23,190 bases of DNA from an uncultured Flavobacteriales bacterium (GTDB lineage: Bacteria > Bacteroidota > Bacteroidia > Palsa-965): assembly GCA_937974275.1 (NCBI GenBank), contig CALJIF010000042.1, forward strand, positions 1 through 23,190. Direction: 5' to 3'. A program made the position numbers and the translations under genes. Each line of letters begins with the position of its first letter. Within the stretch, counting starts at the first letter, position 1. Positions 15,140 to 23,190 of the stretch are shown here, one piece after another. Below the pieces are notes generated by a model. The model had not been told where the DNA came from and ran no database searches. It was given only the letters and a program-made list of their open reading frames with translations.

Positions 15140-17248
15140 CTATTGCTTCACAAACGTATAGTTTGCTTTGCTGTTATTACTGATCAAGGTTAATGTATAG
15201 TTACCGCTGCGTAACGCGCTAACGTTAATATCAGCAGCACCATTAACCGCAACCGACTGTGTTAACACCACACGTCCCTGGATATCGCGAACTTCAATAA
15301 CATTAATTGTAGTTTGCGTCGCATCCCAACGAACGGACAGATTGTCAACGGCAGGGTTAGGCATGAAATTCACGCCAACGAAACCGGGATATTCAGTTAT
15401 ACCTACGCATGCATTTACAATTACGTTGTTGGTAGCAGAACCTGAACATCCATTTTGATCGGTATAGCTGTAAGTGATAGGATGTGTTCCAACACCGGCA
15501 GTAGCCGGATTGAAGTTTGAACCAGTAACACCCGGACCGCTATAGGATCCACCGGCAGGAGAACCACCGCTTAATGCAAAAGTTGCATCATCTAAGCAAT
15601 GTGTACCCTGAGCAGTTACCGTAACAGTTGGATTCTGATTAACTGTAATGGTTACAGCTGCAGTATCATTACAACCGTTAACATCTGTTCCAACAACTGT
15701 GTAAGTTGTGGTTGTTGTCGGCATAACCATTACGCTGGTTCCTGATAAATTGCCCGGATTCCAAACATAAGTGGATGCTCCATTTACGTTTAATACTGCG
15801 GTATCACCGTTACAAATTGTGCTTCCGTTTCCGGTAACCAAAACAGGTAATTGATTGATCAGAGCGTTCACATTTGCAGAATCAACACAACCATTCGTAT
15901 CTGTTCCAATTACCACATATGTAGTTGTTACAGCAGGACTCACAGAAACAGAAGCCCCTGTTAAATTACCTGGTGTCCACACATAAGTTGAAGCACCGCT
16001 TGCAGTTAAAGCAACACTATTTCCTGCACATACAGCAGAAGAAGCGTTGGCATTCACTACAGGTGTTGCATATATTTCAACAGCAATACTATCCATAGGA
16101 CCGGATAAATTGCAGTTTCCATTTACACCTTGAACATACACCATATGTGTTCCCGGATTAAGCCCCTCAATAGTAATTGAAGTAGTATTCTGTCCGGATA
16201 AGAAAGTAAATGCAGCAGGAACTGTCCAAGTATAAAATGTAGAATATTGATCTGCAGGAATACTTAATGTTGCAGTTCCACCTTGGCAAATAGCAATGTC
16301 TCCGGAAATAGTATGCGCAGGCGGGACAGGTGCAGTCCAAGTTATAGTAGCTTGACCATCACCTAACCAAATTCCGTTGTTTATAGTACCATTAATAACA
16401 CCACCTATATAGCTGCTTCCGCCGCCGCCGCCACCTCCGGCACCTTTATCATTACCGGAACAACCGCTGGTTCCTGCAGAACCACCACCGCCGCCGCCGC
16501 CACCAACGTGACCGCCACCACCACCGCCACCGGCAGGAATAGAACCAAACGAAAAACAGCAACAGCTCTGACCTGCTCCACCGTTTCCACCTGTTCCCGT
16601 TGTAGCAGTAGCACCCGGTGAGCCTAAAAATCCGCTACAACCAACACCTGCACCACCTGCAGCACCCTGAACTGAGTTAAAATTCCCACCAAATCCACCG
16701 CCGGCTGATCCACCTGATGTTGGTGAGTTGCCACCGTTAGCACCAACTCCACCGCCGCCATTTCCACCGGCACCACCAACACCGGCAGGGCCCTGAGATC
16801 CCTCACAACCACCACGGCCACCACCGCCACCACCGCCGGCTACAATAACGCGGTTCGCTTCAGCAGTACCCCCAACACGAATGTCAGTAGCACCACCACC
16901 ACCACCTGCGTTTTGCGATCCACCATTAGCGCCTCCATTAAAACCTCCTGCCGGTGTTGCTCCCTGGCCACCAACAAAAATATTCAGTACATCACCGGGA
17001 TTCACTAACAACCAGCCTTCAGCGTAACCGCCCAAACCACCGGCCCCACCAAGAACCGGGCCTGTATTTGAATTTCCATTTGCACCCGCAGCGCCTTGAG
17101 CACCCCAGGTTTGAACAAATAAAGTGTCTACACCGCAAGGAACCGTAAAGGTTTGGATTCCACCGGTGAAATTGAACGTGGCAGTCTGGGCGTGCATTGC
17201 CAACCCAATACCCGCCACGAACAACGAGGTAAAGTAATTTCTTTTCAT
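15140..17248 (-). CDS. T9SS-secreted protein with a polyglycine domain and Ig-like repeats
   Basis: A 702-residue secreted protein. ATG 17248 (MKRNYFTSLF) is chosen because a typical signal peptide follows it, ending AMHAQ; a start 16 codons earlier would add a polar extension. After a beta segment (TFNFTGGIQTFTVP, about 22-45), residues about 60-285 are extremely glycine-rich, with runs such as AGGGGGGGRGG, interrupted by Cys and Asn residues. This resembles the glycine-rich domain of receptors such as ALK and similar bacterial secreted proteins. Three or more Ig/HYR-like domains follow, two being near copies (ASTYVWTPGNL and ASTYVWNPGNL). The C-terminal sorting domain begins VNFMPNPAVDNLSVRWD and ends SKANYTFVKQ. 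A surface, adhesion or matrix role is likely. Confidence 0.9.
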   Translation of the reverse strand: MKRNYFTSLFVAGIGLAMHAQTATFNFTGGIQTFTVPCGVDTLFVQTWGAQGAAGANGNSNTGPVLGGAGGLGGYAEGWLLVNPGDVLNIFVGGQGATPAGGFNGGANGGSQNAGGGGGATDIRVGGTAEANRVIVAGGGGGGGRGGCEGSQGPAGVGGAGGNGGGGVGANGGNSPTSGGSAGGGFGGNFNSVQGAAGGAGVGCSGFLGSPGATATTGTGGNGGAGQSCCCFSFGSIPAGGGGGGGHVGGGGGGGGSAGTSGCSGNDKGAGGGGGGGSSYIGGVINGTINNGIWLGDGQATITWTAPVPPAHTISGDIAICQGGTATLSIPADQYSTFYTWTVPAAFTFLSGQNTTSITIEGLNPGTHMVYVQGVNGNCNLSGPMDSIAVEIYATPVVNANASSAVCAGNSVALTASGASTYVWTPGNLTGASVSVSPAVTTTYVVIGTDTNGCVDSANVNALINQLPVLVTGNGSTICNGDTAVLNVNGASTYVWNPGNLSGTSVMVMPTTTTTYTVVGTDVNGCNDTAAVTITVNQNPTVTVTAQGTHCLDDATFALSGGSPAGGSYSGPGVTGSNFNPATAGVGTHPITYSYTDQNGCSGSATNNVIVNACVGITEYPGFVGVNFMPNPAVDNLSVRWDATQTTINVIEVRDIQGRVVLTQSVAVNGAADINVSALRSGNYTLTLISNNSKANYTFVKQ

Positions 17249-17364
17249 GAGTAGGTTAGTTTGATTTGTGCAGCGAATGTATAACTGTTTTTTCAAATAA
17301 CGTTTACTGTACTTATCAACAAACCAACCTGTTAAGGAATAACTGTAAGGTAATTCAATCCTAA

Positions 17365-20361
17365 TTATTTATTTAAAGATAGGCCTTCATAAATAGCATC
17401 CATCAGCTTTCCTCTGATTCCCATCTTCGCCAATTTATTATCATCAGCAGAAGGATATACTCGATTGGAAAGAAATACAACGACAATTCCCGTTTCCGGA
17501 TCTGCCCACGCTTGCGTACCAGTAAAGCCTTGATGACCATAACTTGAAGGAGATGCATATTGACCGGAGGCTTGTGGTTTATCCTTTTGTTTTTCCCGTT
17601 TATCAAACAATAATCCACGACGATTTTCCGGGTCATCAACCCGATATTTCGTAAACTCTACTATTGTACTCGAATCGATAAATCGTTGTCCTCCGTAACG
17701 TCCATAATTCAGAAACAGCTGCATCATTACTCCAACATCATTGGCGTTGCTAAATACACCGGCATGCCCACCTATTCCGCCCAACATGGCCGCACCCTGA
17801 TCGTGCACATCTCCCTGCAACAATTGCTTTCTGAATTTATCATCACGTTCAGTAGGTGCGCAAATTTGAGGAGAAAAGCGAAGTCGGGGTTGAAAACCTA
17901 TACTCCTTAATCCTAAAGGATTGTAAAATGTTTCCATGACATGTTCACTTAGCAATTTTCGTGTTTCATGCTCAATAAATTTCTTCCAATAGTAGAATCC
18001 TAAATCACTGTATACATACTTGTGATCAGTTGCTACTGCAATTGTATTAATTCGGGCATAAATTGAATCTTTATAATTTCTCGATATAAAAATTCCCGGA
18101 GCTACATAAATCGGGAACGAATCATTCCATTGCTTACGATAGACTTCCCGCTTCAAATGGCCTTGTTTATCAACTGTCTTCATCCAGAAAGGAATCCACG
18201 CCGGAAGTCCTGCCCTATGTGCCATGATATCATCCACCCGAAGCGCCGATTTGTTCGTTTGTTTCAATTCCGGAAGTAGTTTTCCTAAAGTATCTTCCAA
18301 TTTAAATTTGCCCTGATCATACATACGCATCATAGCAGGTGCTGTAGCTACAATTTTTGTTACTGATGCGATATCATACAGATCGGTATTGGAAACCTTA
18401 CGAGAACCTTCATACGTAAATTTACCATACGATTGATGCAGAAAAACTTTCCCATCTTTAGCCGCATAAAGTTGACATCCCGGAAATGCTTTTTCTTTTA
18501 TAGCATCCTGAATTATTGAATCAATTTTAATAATTGACTTTTCGGAAATTCCAACATTTTGATAACAGGTATATTCTATGCGCTGTTTACCCTGCGTTCT
18601 CAATCCGATACCCGATTTCCATTTATTCAGACTAACCGGCAACTTTCCCGAAGCCCCAACAGCTCCGGCTACAATTTGCGCTGCACCATCCTGCATGTAT
18701 GGCTGATCTTCCATTCCTGCAACGACAGCGTGGCATAAATCGGCATTTTTTATGGTATTAATGCTATAAACATTCCCCATGACTACCAGCACCACACGAT
18801 GTTTACGTTTCAGCAATGAATCGATCATGCGTTCGGGTAAATCAGTAATGCCGTAGTTATTGGCAACACGTTGTGAAACTGAAGTACAGAGTAACAGGAC
18901 CGTCCCGTTTTCATCAACGCGGCTCAACGCACTATCAATAAGCGCTCCGCCTGCGTTATAAGGTAATATTTCGTGACGGAATGGCATATACCATGACAAT
19001 CGTTGCGTAAAGGATTCCTGTTTGCCTCCGCCCAATTGAATGACAGCGAGACGATGTTTGTTTAAATCGAGAATAGGTAATAATTCATCACTATTTTTAA
19101 GTAATGTAATAGATTGCTTCCCAAATAATTCATTTATTCTTTCAGATTCGCTTGTATTTAAATCACGGTAAAGTCCTTCTAACTTCACTTTCTTGTTCTT
19201 GTGAACACCGCTCCAATACTTAGCCTGAAGAATTTTCTTACAACGGGCATCTACTTGCTGCTGTGTAATTTGCTTCTGCTGAATGGCGGTTTTAATTTTC
19301 TGAATAGCCAGTGGCACATTCCCTGAGAACAACAATACATCGTTTCCTGCCATCAGCGCTCTAACTTCAACATCACCTTCCTTGTAATATGCACTTACTC
19401 CTTTCATATTCAAGGCATCTGTAAATATTAAACCACGAAATCCTAACTGCTGTTGCAATAAAGTATCTACTACAAATCGTGATAATGTTGTAGCCTGATT
19501 ATTGGTCGTATCATAAGCCGGAATCTGCAAGTGTGCCACCATCACACTTCCCAAACCTTCACTAATCAGGCGTTTGAACGGGTACAACTCCAATGAATCC
19601 AATCGCTTTACCGGATGATTAATTACCGGCAACGTTTTGTGTGAATCGCTGTCTGTATCTCCATGTCCAGGGAAGTGCTTACCGCAGGCTAATATTCCTT
19701 CCTGCTGCAAGCCTTTCATATACATGATGGACTTGGTCGCCACTAATTCACGGTCTTCACCGAACGATCGAGTACCAATCACCGGATTGTTGGGATTGTT
19801 GTTGACATCGCATGCAGGTGAGAAACTTACATGCACGCCCAATCGTTTGCATTGACGCGCGGCTTCTCGTCCCATAGCATAAACCAGCGAATCATTTTGT
19901 GCAGCTCCCATCGTCATTTGACGCGGAAAAATGGGCAAGCTGTCCAATCGCATGGACATGCCCCATTCAGCATCCATACCAATCAGCAAAGGAACTTTGG
20001 CAAGACTTTGATATGTATTGGTCAACTTCGCTTGACGCACAGGCCCGCCCTGCATAAAAATCAATCCTCCGATATGATGCTGCGAAACCAACTTTTTAAT
20101 TTCATTAACATGCTTTTGGTCTTTATTTGACCAAGCAGCCACCATGAATAGCTGACCAATCCGTTGATCGACCGTCATCTTTTTCAGTACGGAATCCGCC
20201 CACTTTTCGGCAGCATCCGTATAAAAAGGAGGAGCAATACTTTTCAAATTAGTGGCCACACGCGGCGCACCGGAAGCTTTATCAGCAGTTTTAAAGGCGA
20301 ATGCCCACCAAAACAGGACAGCAGGTATCAGCAGCAATAACAATCGAAATCTTCTTCTCAT
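17365..20361 (-). CDS. GH3 beta-N-acetylglucosaminidase fused to a beta-lactamase-like serine hydrolase
   Basis: About 998 residues. The N-terminal signal or anchor segment is RLLLLLIPAVLFWWAFAF. The GH3 module (about 45-400) has the NagZ-type motif KHFPGHGDTDSDSH (from K228, with the catalytic Asp-x-His dyad) and the nucleophile in IFTDALNMKG (D315). A GH3 C-terminal domain (about 400-610) follows. The last third is a class C beta-lactamase/penicillin-binding fold with SVTK (S666, K669), YSD (Y784) in place of YxN, and YGHQGFTG as the third motif. GH3 enzymes of this group release GlcNAc from peptidoglycan fragments; the hydrolase half may act on peptides or esters. The fusion recurs in Bacteroidota. 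ATG 20361 is chosen for the compact signal; ATG 20388 and GTG 20397 are alternatives. Confidence 0.92.
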   Translation of the reverse strand: MRRRFRLLLLLIPAVLFWWAFAFKTADKASGAPRVATNLKSIAPPFYTDAAEKWADSVLKKMTVDQRIGQLFMVAAWSNKDQKHVNEIKKLVSQHHIGGLIFMQGGPVRQAKLTNTYQSLAKVPLLIGMDAEWGMSMRLDSLPIFPRQMTMGAAQNDSLVYAMGREAARQCKRLGVHVSFSPACDVNNNPNNPVIGTRSFGEDRELVATKSIMYMKGLQQEGILACGKHFPGHGDTDSDSHKTLPVINHPVKRLDSLELYPFKRLISEGLGSVMVAHLQIPAYDTTNNQATTLSRFVVDTLLQQQLGFRGLIFTDALNMKGVSAYYKEGDVEVRALMAGNDVLLFSGNVPLAIQKIKTAIQQKQITQQQVDARCKKILQAKYWSGVHKNKKVKLEGLYRDLNTSESERINELFGKQSITLLKNSDELLPILDLNKHRLAVIQLGGGKQESFTQRLSWYMPFRHEILPYNAGGALIDSALSRVDENGTVLLLCTSVSQRVANNYGITDLPERMIDSLLKRKHRVVLVVMGNVYSINTIKNADLCHAVVAGMEDQPYMQDGAAQIVAGAVGASGKLPVSLNKWKSGIGLRTQGKQRIEYTCYQNVGISEKSIIKIDSIIQDAIKEKAFPGCQLYAAKDGKVFLHQSYGKFTYEGSRKVSNTDLYDIASVTKIVATAPAMMRMYDQGKFKLEDTLGKLLPELKQTNKSALRVDDIMAHRAGLPAWIPFWMKTVDKQGHLKREVYRKQWNDSFPIYVAPGIFISRNYKDSIYARINTIAVATDHKYVYSDLGFYYWKKFIEHETRKLLSEHVMETFYNPLGLRSIGFQPRLRFSPQICAPTERDDKFRKQLLQGDVHDQGAAMLGGIGGHAGVFSNANDVGVMMQLFLNYGRYGGQRFIDSSTIVEFTKYRVDDPENRRGLLFDKREKQKDKPQASGQYASPSSYGHQGFTGTQAWADPETGIVVVFLSNRVYPSADDNKLAKMGIRGKLMDAIYEGLSLNK

Positions 20362-20515
20362 AATTTCAAAATTCTCCACGCGGGACATGGAATTCACACG
20401 TCTTAAAGTTCTGACAAAGGTGATGCCATGCGGATTAGAATTGTATTAATTTTCAACATTGTACCTGTTTATTAATCCAATGTGGATTTTTAAAGGATAA
20501 CCGTTGCGGAATCCG

Positions 20516-20523
20516 TAAATTTG
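20516..20523 (+). promoter_or_regulatory. -7 promoter box of mutL
   Basis: TAAATTTG is a perfect TAnnTTTG, predicting transcription from about 20527-20529 and a leader of about 32 bases before ATG 20560. The predicted start falls at the base of the inverted repeat at 20529-20546. No good -33 element is visible. Confidence 0.45.
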
Positions 20524-20528
20524 GGCAT

Positions 20529-20546
20529 TGGCGGATTGATCCGCCA
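20529..20546 (+). promoter_or_regulatory. 5' leader hairpin of mutL
   Basis: TGGCGGAT (20529-20536) and ATCCGCCA (20539-20546) form a perfect inverted repeat filling the first half of the predicted mutL leader. It is followed by T-rich sequence to the ATG at 20560. It could stabilise the mRNA 5' end, attenuate transcription or be a protein-binding operator. Confidence 0.45.
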
Positions 20547-20559
20547 TTCTTATTTGTTT

Positions 20560-22407
20560 ATGTCAGATATCATTCATCTTTTACCCGATGCCGTTGCGAA
20601 TCAGATTGCAGCAGGAGAAGTGGTGCAACGCCCGGCGTCTGCGGTAAAAGAGCTTATGGAAAATGCGCTGGATGCAGGTGCAACGGATGTGCGGTTGATT
20701 GTAAAAGATGCCGGTCGAACGCTGATTCAAGTTGTAGATAATGGCAAAGGAATGTCTCCAACTGACGCGAAAAAGTCATTTGAGCGACATGCCACATCAA
20801 AAATTAAAAATGCCGACGATTTATTCCGTTTAACCACGATGGGATTTCGCGGAGAAGCGTTAGCTAGTATTGCAGCTGTTGCTCAAGTTGAACTACGAAC
20901 CAAACGCGCCGAAGATGAAAGCGGCACATTGATCCGCATCGAAGGAAGCGTGATTCAGGAACAAGAGCCATGCGCTACACCTACCGGCACTTCGGTGAGT
21001 GTGCGTAATTTATTTTTTAATGTTCCGGCACGACGAAATTTCCTAAAGTCGGATACCGTTGAATTCCGGCACATCGTAGAAGAGTTTGAGCGAATTGCAT
21101 TAAGTCATCCGGACAAATCGTTCGAACTGAATCATAACAACCAAAGTATTTACCGCCTCGAAAAAGGAAATTCCGAAACCTGGATAGGTTTGTTTCGTCA
21201 ACGCATTGTCGCTTTGTACGGAAATCCGTACAACCAGCGGCTGGTGCCTGTTGAAGAACATACCGACATCGTTCGCATTAACGGATTTATTGTAAAACCT
21301 GAATTTGCTAAAAGAACTCGCGGTGAACAGTTCTTTTTTCTGAACACACGATTTATTAAAAATCCATACCTGTACCACGCTGTTCAATCGGCATTTCAAC
21401 AGTTACTCCCTGCCGACTCACATCCCGGTTTTTTCTTGTTTTTAGAAGTCGATCCGAAAACAATTGACGTCAACATTCATCCGACAAAAACCGAGGTGAA
21501 ATTTGAAGATGATAAATCGATCTATGCGATTCTTAAATCGACTGTTCGGAAATCATTAGGACAATACAACATTTCACCTACGCTCGATTTTGAGCAGGAA
21601 ATGAGCATTGAGTTGCCTTACAAATTATCCGATAAACCGGTTGAACCTCCTAAGATTTACATCGATACCAATTACAATCCTTTCACCGCAGATACACGTC
21701 AGCCTAAGAATGAGGTACAACGAAGTAATTTGAACAATTGGCAGGACCTGTATCGGCAACACATGGAACAATCGCCGGAAATATCCACCGGACAAACTGA
21801 AGTTCCATTGTTTCAGAACCAGCAGGAAAAGCCAAAAGGACAAGGATTTCTGCAATTGAGTCAGCGTTACATTGTATGCGGATTAAAGAACGGAATGCTC
21901 ATTATTGATCAGCAGCGTGCGCACGAACGTGTGTTGTACGAGCGATATTTGAAACAAGTAGAGCAACATCAGGGAGTTTGTCAGCAAAAACTGTTTCCGG
22001 ATAATGTAGAGTTTTCTCCGGCAGGAGCAGCAACGTTGAATGGATTGCTGGAGGAAATTAACGCACTTGGTTTTGATGTAGCTCCATTCGGAAGCAATGC
22101 ATTTGTTATTCATGGTGTTCCGGCAGGCACAGAACATCTGGACAGCACCTATTTGTTGGAAGGAATTATTCAGGATTACAGCAACAATGAGCAGGAATTG
22201 TTGTTAAAACCTAAAGAGAATATTGCGCGCTCTATGGCCAAACGCGCAGCCGTAAAACCCGGACAAACATTAAGTGCTGAAGAAATGAAAAATCTGGTGG
22301 ATGAATTGTTCGGTTGCGAAATGCCGGCGCATACACCGGACGGCAAACCTTGTTTTATTCAAACCGGGATCGACGAATTAGACCGTCGTTTCAAACAAAG
22401 ATCCTAG
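20560..22407 (+). CDS. mutL: DNA mismatch repair protein MutL
   Basis: A 615-residue mismatch-repair protein linking MutS recognition to strand removal. The N-terminal GHKL ATPase has KELMENALDAGA (E31, N35), DNGKGM (60-65), GFRGEAL (95-101) and NVPARRNFL. A flexible linker (about 340-430) leads to the C-terminal dimerisation domain. The start is ATG 20560 (MSDIIHLLPDAVANQIAAGE), the canonical MutL opening; an in-frame TTG at 20521 would translate the leader hairpin. The endonuclease metal motif DQHA(x)2E(x)4E appears as DQQRAHERVLYE (from D450), with glutamine instead of the key histidine. The C-terminal CPHGRP element is replaced by TPDGKP (592-597). The nicking activity may therefore be reduced or absent. 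The rhomboid gene follows after 19 bases. Confidence 0.95.
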   Translation: MSDIIHLLPDAVANQIAAGEVVQRPASAVKELMENALDAGATDVRLIVKDAGRTLIQVVDNGKGMSPTDAKKSFERHATSKIKNADDLFRLTTMGFRGEALASIAAVAQVELRTKRAEDESGTLIRIEGSVIQEQEPCATPTGTSVSVRNLFFNVPARRNFLKSDTVEFRHIVEEFERIALSHPDKSFELNHNNQSIYRLEKGNSETWIGLFRQRIVALYGNPYNQRLVPVEEHTDIVRINGFIVKPEFAKRTRGEQFFFLNTRFIKNPYLYHAVQSAFQQLLPADSHPGFFLFLEVDPKTIDVNIHPTKTEVKFEDDKSIYAILKSTVRKSLGQYNISPTLDFEQEMSIELPYKLSDKPVEPPKIYIDTNYNPFTADTRQPKNEVQRSNLNNWQDLYRQHMEQSPEISTGQTEVPLFQNQQEKPKGQGFLQLSQRYIVCGLKNGMLIIDQQRAHERVLYERYLKQVEQHQGVCQQKLFPDNVEFSPAGAATLNGLLEEINALGFDVAPFGSNAFVIHGVPAGTEHLDSTYLLEGIIQDYSNNEQELLLKPKENIARSMAKRAAVKPGQTLSAEEMKNLVDELFGCEMPAHTPDGKPCFIQTGIDELDRRFKQRS

Positions 22408-22426
22408 ATCAAGATACAAGAGCGTT

Positions 22427-23086
22427 ATGTCGATGAATTCTGTGGTGGTGAATTTGATAGTATTGAATGTGATCATGTTCGCAGTTAAAATGTATGCTGC
22501 AGGATCTATGTTTCTTGATCTGGATTTGCTGCTGGGTCTGCATCACCCCTATTCTCCGGAATTCAGCTGGTATCAGTACATCACGGGTATATTTATGCAT
22601 GGCAGTTTCAGCCATTTACTGTTTAATATGCTCGGATTGTACATCTTCGGATCGATGTTGGATCGTATTTGGGATGCACGACGATTCTTGTTGTTTTATC
22701 TCGTTGCAGGAATTGGTTCCAGTTTAATTTATCAGATCTGGCAAAGTGTAGCGGCATATAACTATTTGCAGCAATTCGGCGACGGGCTTACACTGTTGAT
22801 GCAGAATCCGCCGAACAGTTATTTAATTGGTGCATCCGGTGCTGTGTATGGATTACTAATGGGAGCTGCATTGCTATTTCCCAATACCGAAATGTATTTG
22901 TTCTTTTTCCCAGGATTGCCCATCAAACTGAAATGGATGGCAATTTTTTATGGCGGAGCTGAACTACTGCGCGCATATCAGGATAATCCCGGTGATAACG
23001 TAGCTCATTTTGCTCATATCGGTGGAATGATTTTTGGGTTTATTTTAATCAAGATATTTAATAACGATCGTTCGCGTTTTTATTAG
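22427..23086 (+). CDS. rhomboid family intramembrane serine protease
   Basis: A 219-residue membrane protease that cuts transmembrane helices of its substrates. Six hydrophobic segments are apparent. The conserved elements are HGSFSHLLFN (H63, N67, oxyanion-stabilising region), GASGA with the catalytic serine S137 in span 4, and HFAHIGG with the catalytic histidine H197 in span 6. The length is close to that of the minimal six-span bacterial form, with no extra cytosolic domain. It follows mutL by 19 bases on the same strand and precedes another likely rhomboid gene by four bases, so the three may be one transcript. The substrates are unknown. Confidence 0.93.
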   Translation: MSMNSVVVNLIVLNVIMFAVKMYAAGSMFLDLDLLLGLHHPYSPEFSWYQYITGIFMHGSFSHLLFNMLGLYIFGSMLDRIWDARRFLLFYLVAGIGSSLIYQIWQSVAAYNYLQQFGDGLTLLMQNPPNSYLIGASGAVYGLLMGAALLFPNTEMYLFFFPGLPIKLKWMAIFYGGAELLRAYQDNPGDNVAHFAHIGGMIFGFILIKIFNNDRSRFY

Positions 23087-23090
23087 AGGT

Positions 23091-23190
23091 ATGAGCTGGT
23101 ACAACGATTTATCGATGCAGTTAAAAGGCAGAAACGGTGCACTTATGCGCTTGTTGCTGATTAACTCGGGATTATTTCTGGTAATTAATT
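23091..23190 (+). CDS. start of a second gene, probably another rhomboid, cut by the window edge
   Basis: An ATG four bases after the rhomboid stop opens a frame that runs to the end of the window: MSWYNDLSMQLKGRNGALMR, then a hydrophobic stretch (LLLINSGLFLVIN). A short polar amphipathic segment followed by a first membrane span beginning with a polar L-I-N pattern matches the start of the rhomboid paralogue often paired with the one upstream in Bacteroidota. Only 33 residues are visible and no catalytic motif is included, so the identity is inferred from context. Confidence 0.55.
   Translation, partial: MSWYNDLSMQLKGRNGALMRLLLINSGLFLVIN

Noticed and set aside
16405..16833. Val/Ala-rich frames overlapping the polyglycine gene in another frame of the same strand
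   Set aside because: They are frame-shifted readings of GGN-rich codons, with repetitive composition and no independent start signal.
17274..17281. TACATTCG as a promoter for the glycine-rich T9SS gene
   Set aside because: It has one mismatch in the conserved TTTG and a badly spaced -33 TTTG (17297-17294), so it is not strong enough to list.
20415..20422. CACCTTTG (minus strand) as the promoter of the GH3 fusion gene
   Set aside because: It differs from TAnnTTTG in the first base and has no -33 element; it is a candidate only.

Overview
The window is chromosomal DNA from a member of the Bacteroidota, most likely a Flavobacteriales-type lineage. The evidence is: two secreted proteins with C-terminal sorting domains of the type IX secretion system (T9SS); six perfect copies of the Bacteroidota -7 promoter box TAnnTTTG placed just before genes; almost no Shine-Dalgarno sequences; a bacillithiol gene (bshA); a split transketolase; and a GH3/beta-lactamase fusion enzyme typical of the phylum. 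No insertion sequence, phage gene, CRISPR array or tRNA was seen, so this looks like core chromosome rather than a mobile island.

Layout. 1-2085 (+): the end of a von Willebrand factor A (VWA) protein, then the C-terminal half of transketolase. 2136-4976 (+): a tightly overlapping four-gene operon of ECF sigma factor, probable membrane anti-sigma protein with five VPxGYF-like motifs, CpxP/Spy-like periplasmic protein and outer-membrane barrel. This is the most system-like unit in the window. It is followed by a possible 52-residue protein (5000-5158). 5246-7426 (+): a large T9SS-secreted repeat protein, ending at a bidirectional terminator shared with the converging minus-strand genes. 7475-8405 (-): two small multi-pass membrane proteins. 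8510-11378 (-): an M61 metallopeptidase and the branched-chain aminotransferase IlvE. 11496-12287 (+): a 37-residue lipoprotein and a LolD-like ATPase. 12340-12728 (-): RNase P RNA, with two small tandem-repeat arrays beside its promoter. 12861-15034 (-): BshA and a DUF2027/Smr protein, overlapping by one base. 15140-17248 (-): a glycine-rich T9SS cargo protein. 17365-20361 (-): the GH3/beta-lactamase enzyme. 20560-23190 (+): MutL, a rhomboid protease and the start of what is probably a second rhomboid.

How the parts work together. Much of the window concerns the cell envelope: stress sensing (sigma operon), lipoprotein export (LolD), secreted adhesin-like proteins (T9SS cargo), peptidoglycan turnover (GH3) and membrane proteolysis (rhomboids). 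The rest is housekeeping: pentose phosphate metabolism, branched amino acids, thiol synthesis, tRNA processing and mismatch repair. Regulatory signals are unusually easy to read. Several -7 boxes lie only 4-8 bases before the start codon, implying leaderless or nearly leaderless mRNAs, and hairpins directly abut the starts of the sigma factor, MutL and a small membrane protein.
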